7,730 bases of DNA from Gammaproteobacteria bacterium (GTDB taxonomy: Bacteria; Pseudomonadota; Gammaproteobacteria; Pseudomonadales; Pseudomonadaceae): NCBI GenBank assembly GCA_012735335.1, contig JAAYHO010000177.1, positions 1 to 7,730 of the forward strand. Direction: 5' to 3'. Numbering within the stretch: the first letter of the stretch is position 1; the number at the start of each line of letters is the position of its first letter. Shown piece by piece: positions 5,101-7,730 of this stretch. Under the pieces are notes generated by a model. That model was not told the origin of the DNA and did no database searches. It worked only from the letters and a program-made list of their open reading frames with translations. The position numbers were made by a program, and so were the translations under genes.

Positions 5101-6243
5101 ATGTCCCGATTCCCTGCTGACTCCGTCGGCCTGGTCACGCCCCAGCGGCAGACCTTCACCGAGCCCCTGCAGCTGGCCTGCGGGCGCAGCCTGAGCCAGT
5201 ACGAGCTGGTGTATGAAACCTATGGTCAGCTCAACGCCAGCCGCAGTAACGCGGTACTGATCTGCCATGCGCTGTCCGGTCATCACCACGCGGCGGGCTA
5301 CCACAGCGAAGACGACCGCAAACCCGGCTGGTGGGATAGCTGCATCGGCCCCGGCAAGGCCATCGACACCAACCGTTTCTTCGTGGTCAGCCTGAACAAC
5401 ATCGGCGGCTGCCACGGCTCCACCGGCCCCTCCAGTATCGATCCGCAAACCGGCAAGGCCTGGGGCGGCAATTTCCCGATGATAGTGGTGGAAGACTGGG
5501 TCAACAGTCAGGCGCAGCTGGCGGACCATCTGGGTATCGACTGCTGGGCGGCAGTGGTTGGTGGCAGCCTGGGCGGCATGCAGGCGCTGCAGTGGGCGAT
5601 TGCCTACCCGCAGCGCCTGCGTCACTGCGTGGCGATTGCCACCGCCTCCAAGCTGTCGGCGCAGAACATCGCCTTCAACGAGGTGGCACGCCAGGCGATT
5701 CTCAGCGACCCGGACTTCCGCGATGGTGATTACGCCGCCTTTGGCGTGGTGCCCAAGCACGGCCTGGGGCTGGCGCGGATGGTCGGGCACATCACCTACC
5801 TGTCGGATAACGCCATGGGCCAGAAATTCGGCCGCGAGCTGCGTGCCGAGGAGCTGAAGTACGATATCAAGAGTGTCGAGTTCCAGGTCGAGAGCTACCT
5901 GCGCTATCAGGGCCAGGAATTCTCCCAGCGCTTCGACGCCAACACCTATCTGCTGATGACCAAAGCGCTGGACTACTACGATCCGGCGCGCAACCACAAC
6001 GGCGATCTGGGCAAGACCCTGGAGCCGGTGCAGGCGCGCTTTCTGGTGGTGTCCTTCAGTACCGACTGGCGCTTCCCGCCGTCCCGCTCGCGGGAGCTGG
6101 CCAACGCGCTGATCAGTGCGCGCAAGGCCGTCAGCTATGTGGAGGTGGATGCCGATCAGGGGCACGACGCCTTCCTGCTGCCGATTCCCCGTTATATCCA
6201 GGCGCTGAGCAGCTACATGAACCGTATCGAGGTGGACGTATGA
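5101..6243 (+). CDS. metX: MetX-type homoserine O-acyltransferase, probably O-succinyltransferase
   Basis: The 380-aa cytoplasmic alpha/beta-hydrolase-fold enzyme transfers an acyl group from acyl-CoA to L-homoserine, the first committed step of methionine synthesis. The N-terminal signature is [18 protein letters not shown] (50-67). The nucleophile elbow VGGSLGGMQ carries catalytic Ser156, followed by Asp322 in STDWRFPP and His355 in DQGHDAF, completing the triad. Arg324 after DW is the residue I recall as typical of succinyl-CoA-using MetX of Pseudomonas; acetyl-CoA users usually have Leu there. The start at 5101 ([12 protein letters not shown]) matches homologues. A TTG at 5083 would add six residues without support. 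No strong Shine-Dalgarno is seen, only GGAAAA at 5084-5089. Its stop overlaps metW by 4 bases. Family certain; acyl donor is inferred. Confidence 0.96.
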   Translation: MSRFPADSVGLVTPQRQTFTEPLQLACGRSLSQYELVYETYGQLNASRSNAVLICHALSGHHHAAGYHSEDDRKPGWWDSCIGPGKAIDTNRFFVVSLNNIGGCHGSTGPSSIDPQTGKAWGGNFPMIVVEDWVNSQAQLADHLGIDCWAAVVGGSLGGMQALQWAIAYPQRLRHCVAIATASKLSAQNIAFNEVARQAILSDPDFRDGDYAAFGVVPKHGLGLARMVGHITYLSDNAMGQKFGRELRAEELKYDIKSVEFQVESYLRYQGQEFSQRFDANTYLLMTKALDYYDPARNHNGDLGKTLEPVQARFLVVSFSTDWRFPPSRSRELANALISARKAVSYVEVDADQGHDAFLLPIPRYIQALSSYMNRIEVDV

Positions 6244-6836
6244 GCCTGCGCGCCGATCTGCAGATCATCGAAAAATGGATCAAGCCGGGCAGCCATGTGC
6301 TGGATCTGGGCTGCGGCAATGGCGAGCTGCTGGATTACCTGCAGAGCCACAAGCAGGTGCGCGGCTACGGTCTGGAAATCAATCCGGACAATATCAACGC
6401 CTGTATCGCCAAGGGCGTCAATGTGATCGACAAGAACCTCGACCACGGCCTGGACAACTTCGAGGACCGCAGCTTCGATACCGTGGTCATGACCCAGGCC
6501 CTGCAGGCGGTGCATTACCCCGATCGCATCCTCGAGGACATGCTGCGCATCGGCAACGAGGCGATCCTGACCTTCCCCAACTTCGGCCACTGGCGCTGCC
6601 GTCTGTATCTGGGGCTCAAGGGACGCATGCCGGTTTCCGAATTCATGCCCTACACTTGGTATAACACCCCGAATATCCACTTCTGCACCTTCAAGGATTT
6701 CGAAAACCTGTGCCGCGAGCGTTCGGTGAAGATCCTTGATCGGCTGGTGGTGGATCAGACCCACCGCAGCAGCAAGCTGAGTGCCATGTGGCCCAACCTG
6801 CTCGGTGAAGTTGCCATCTATCGCGTCACTCGGTGA
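6240..6836 (+). CDS. metW: Methionine biosynthesis protein MetW (SAM-dependent methyltransferase fold)
   Basis: The 198-aa protein has a class I methyltransferase fold. [16 protein letters not shown] (19-34) is the glycine-rich SAM-binding motif I, and Glu46 in YGLEINPDN is the expected acidic residue of motif [19 protein letters not shown] (78-94) is the motif IV region. [14 protein letters not shown] (111-124) and [19 protein letters not shown] (137-155) are typical of MetW. MetW is found next to metX in many proteobacteria. It is reported to be needed for efficient homoserine acylation, probably by acting with MetX, and no methyl acceptor is established. The ATG overlaps the metX stop (ATGA, 6240-6243), with GAGGTG at 6229-6234 as ribosome site, so the two are tightly coupled. 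Confidence 0.95.
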   Translation: MSLRADLQIIEKWIKPGSHVLDLGCGNGELLDYLQSHKQVRGYGLEINPDNINACIAKGVNVIDKNLDHGLDNFEDRSFDTVVMTQALQAVHYPDRILEDMLRIGNEAILTFPNFGHWRCRLYLGLKGRMPVSEFMPYTWYNTPNIHFCTFKDFENLCRERSVKILDRLVVDQTHRSSKLSAMWPNLLGEVAIYRVTR

Positions 6837-6849
6837 CAAGGAGCTGATC

Positions 6850-7299
6850 ATGTTACGCAATCTGTTTACCGGCCTGCTGATGCTGGCCGCCACTGTGGTG
6901 AGTGCCCAGCAGGGCCCAGGCCAGAGCCCGCAGCATTTCGGGGACCTGCTGGTGTACCACAACACCTTCAACAGTTCCTACCTGCAACCGGAGATTGCCG
7001 CCGCTGCCGGGCTGCAGCGCGGCCCCCGGCAGGGCGTGGTGACCATCTCGGTGCAACGCCAGACCGATGAGGGTATGCAGGTGGTCGATGCCAGACTCGA
7101 AGGCACGGTGAAGAACCTGATTCAGCAGAGCACACCGCTGAAATTCATCCGCATTCAGGAAGACGACGCCATCTACTTCGTCGCCAACTACACAGCGGCC
7201 CAGCGCGGCCTGCTGCAGTTTGAAGTGCGGGTTCAGGCCGATGACAACGCGCCGGTACAGACCGTGCGCTTCCAGCAGGAATTCCATCCGGATGAGTGA
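6850..7299 (+). CDS. DUF4426 family exported protein of unknown function
   Basis: The 149-aa protein has a clear Sec signal peptide: MLRNLF, a hydrophobic run [11 protein letters not shown], and VSA at 17-19 with likely cleavage before QQG. No lipobox cysteine is present, so a soluble periplasmic product is predicted. The mature part begins [27 protein letters not shown] and contains [40 protein letters not shown] and a C-terminal [11 protein letters not shown]. It looks mostly beta and resembles the DUF4426 family found beside metW and rdgB in Pseudomonas (PA0388-like). The ATG at 6850 has a strong AAGGAG (6838-6843) six bases upstream. Further in-frame upstream codons to 6781 lie within metW and are not used. 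It starts 13 bp after metW and overlaps rdgB. The role is unknown. Confidence 0.88.
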   Translation: MLRNLFTGLLMLAATVVSAQQGPGQSPQHFGDLLVYHNTFNSSYLQPEIAAAAGLQRGPRQGVVTISVQRQTDEGMQVVDARLEGTVKNLIQQSTPLKFIRIQEDDAIYFVANYTAAQRGLLQFEVRVQADDNAPVQTVRFQQEFHPDE

Positions 7300-7730
7300 C
7301 GTTTTCCGCCAGTTGGTACTGGCCAGCAACAACGCGGGCAAGCTCAAGGAGCTGCAGGCCATGCTCGGCGAGCATATCGAGGTACTGCCGCAGAGCCGGT
7401 TCATCAGCGAAGAAGCCGAGGAAACCGGCCTGAGCTTTGTCGAGAATGCCATCCTCAAGGCCCGGCACGCCGCCCGCGCCTCCGGACTGCCAGCACTGGC
7501 CGACGATTCCGGTCTGGCGGTGGATGCCCTCGGTGGCGCGCCGGGTATCTACTCGGCGCGCTACGCCGATGGCCAGGGCGATGCGGCGAACAATGCCAAG
7601 TTGCTGGATGCGCTGCGTGATGTGCCGGATGAGCAGCGCGGGGCGCGCTTCATCTGCGCTCTGGCGCTGGTGCGGCATGCCGAGGACCCGGTGCCGATCA
7701 TCTGCGAAGGCAGCTGGGAAGGACGCATAC
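7292..7730 (+). CDS. rdgB: dITP/XTP pyrophosphatase RdgB (HAM1 family), 3' end outside window
   Basis: The first 146 codons are present and the frame is still open at the window edge. RdgB hydrolyses non-canonical purine triphosphates (dITP, ITP, XTP) to monophosphates, keeping inosine and xanthosine out of DNA and RNA. The N-terminus [18 protein letters not shown] (8-25) is the nucleotide-binding signature. [22 protein letters not shown] (40-61) and [26 protein letters not shown] (67-92) are the classic family blocks, with Asp72 the likely catalytic residue by comparison with E. coli Asp69. [10 protein letters not shown] (137-146) continues the match. The family is about 195-200 aa, so roughly 50 residues are missing. 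The ATG overlaps the end of the DUF4426 gene by 8 bases, and the nearest ribosome-like AGGA (7277-7280) is 11 bases away, suggesting translational coupling. Confidence 0.96.
   Translation, partial: MSDVFRQLVLASNNAGKLKELQAMLGEHIEVLPQSRFISEEAEETGLSFVENAILKARHAARASGLPALADDSGLAVDALGGAPGIYSARYADGQGDAANNAKLLDALRDVPDEQRGARFICALALVRHAEDPVPIICEGSWEGRI

Noticed and set aside
5080..6165. Long minus-strand open frame of 361 codons opposite metX
   Set aside because: It is the antisense of a fully conserved metX with catalytic motifs in place. The same reasoning removes the minus-strand frames at 2596-3393, 3221-3964, 4246-4824, 6213-6971 and 7145-7678.

Overview
The window is a GC-rich chromosomal segment that looks like Pseudomonadaceae (gamma-proteobacteria). 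The PilT and PilU sequences, the order yggS-proC-yggT-yggU-metX-metW-DUF4426-rdgB, and the divergent pilTU pair match, from memory, the PA0387-PA0396 neighbourhood of Pseudomonas aeruginosa. Several proteins (ProC, YggS, MetX) look clearly diverged from the P. aeruginosa versions, so a relative such as another Pseudomonas or a Halopseudomonas is more likely. I cannot settle genus or species from the sequence alone.

Layout. (1) Positions 1-308 hold no credible gene. They carry a tandem array of imperfect palindromic repeats with a period of about 130 bp, cut by the left window edge and ending about 40 bp from the pilU stop codon. (2) The minus strand carries pilU (309-1451) and pilT (1493-2527), the paired hexameric ATPases of type IV pilus retraction, transcribed as pilT then pilU toward the repeat array. 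(3) An 80-bp divergent intergenic region (2528-2607) must hold the promoters or upstream signals for both directions. (4) The plus strand carries a compact run: yggS/PLPBP (2608-3309), proC (3311-4129), yggT (4139-4729) and yggU/DUF167 (4732-5025). After a 75-bp gap with a weak promoter candidate come metX (5101-6243), metW (6240-6836), a secreted DUF4426 protein (6850-7299) and the first 146 codons of rdgB, which runs off the right edge.

How the genes fit together. PilT and PilU power pilus retraction (twitching motility). The plus-strand run is housekeeping: PLP homeostasis (YggS), the last step of proline synthesis (ProC), a membrane protein (YggT) and a small DUF167 protein. It continues with the MetX/MetW pair that acylates homoserine for methionine synthesis, an uncharacterised exported protein, and the RdgB pyrophosphatase that cleans the nucleotide pool. 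Spacings of 1, 9, 2, -4, 13 and -8 bp within the two blocks argue for polycistronic mRNA and translational coupling.

I found no new defence, mobile or biosynthetic system. The coding content is ordinary core genome. The least explained parts are the palindromic array, including a second layer of complementarity between its loops and spacers, and the DUF4426 gene of unknown function.
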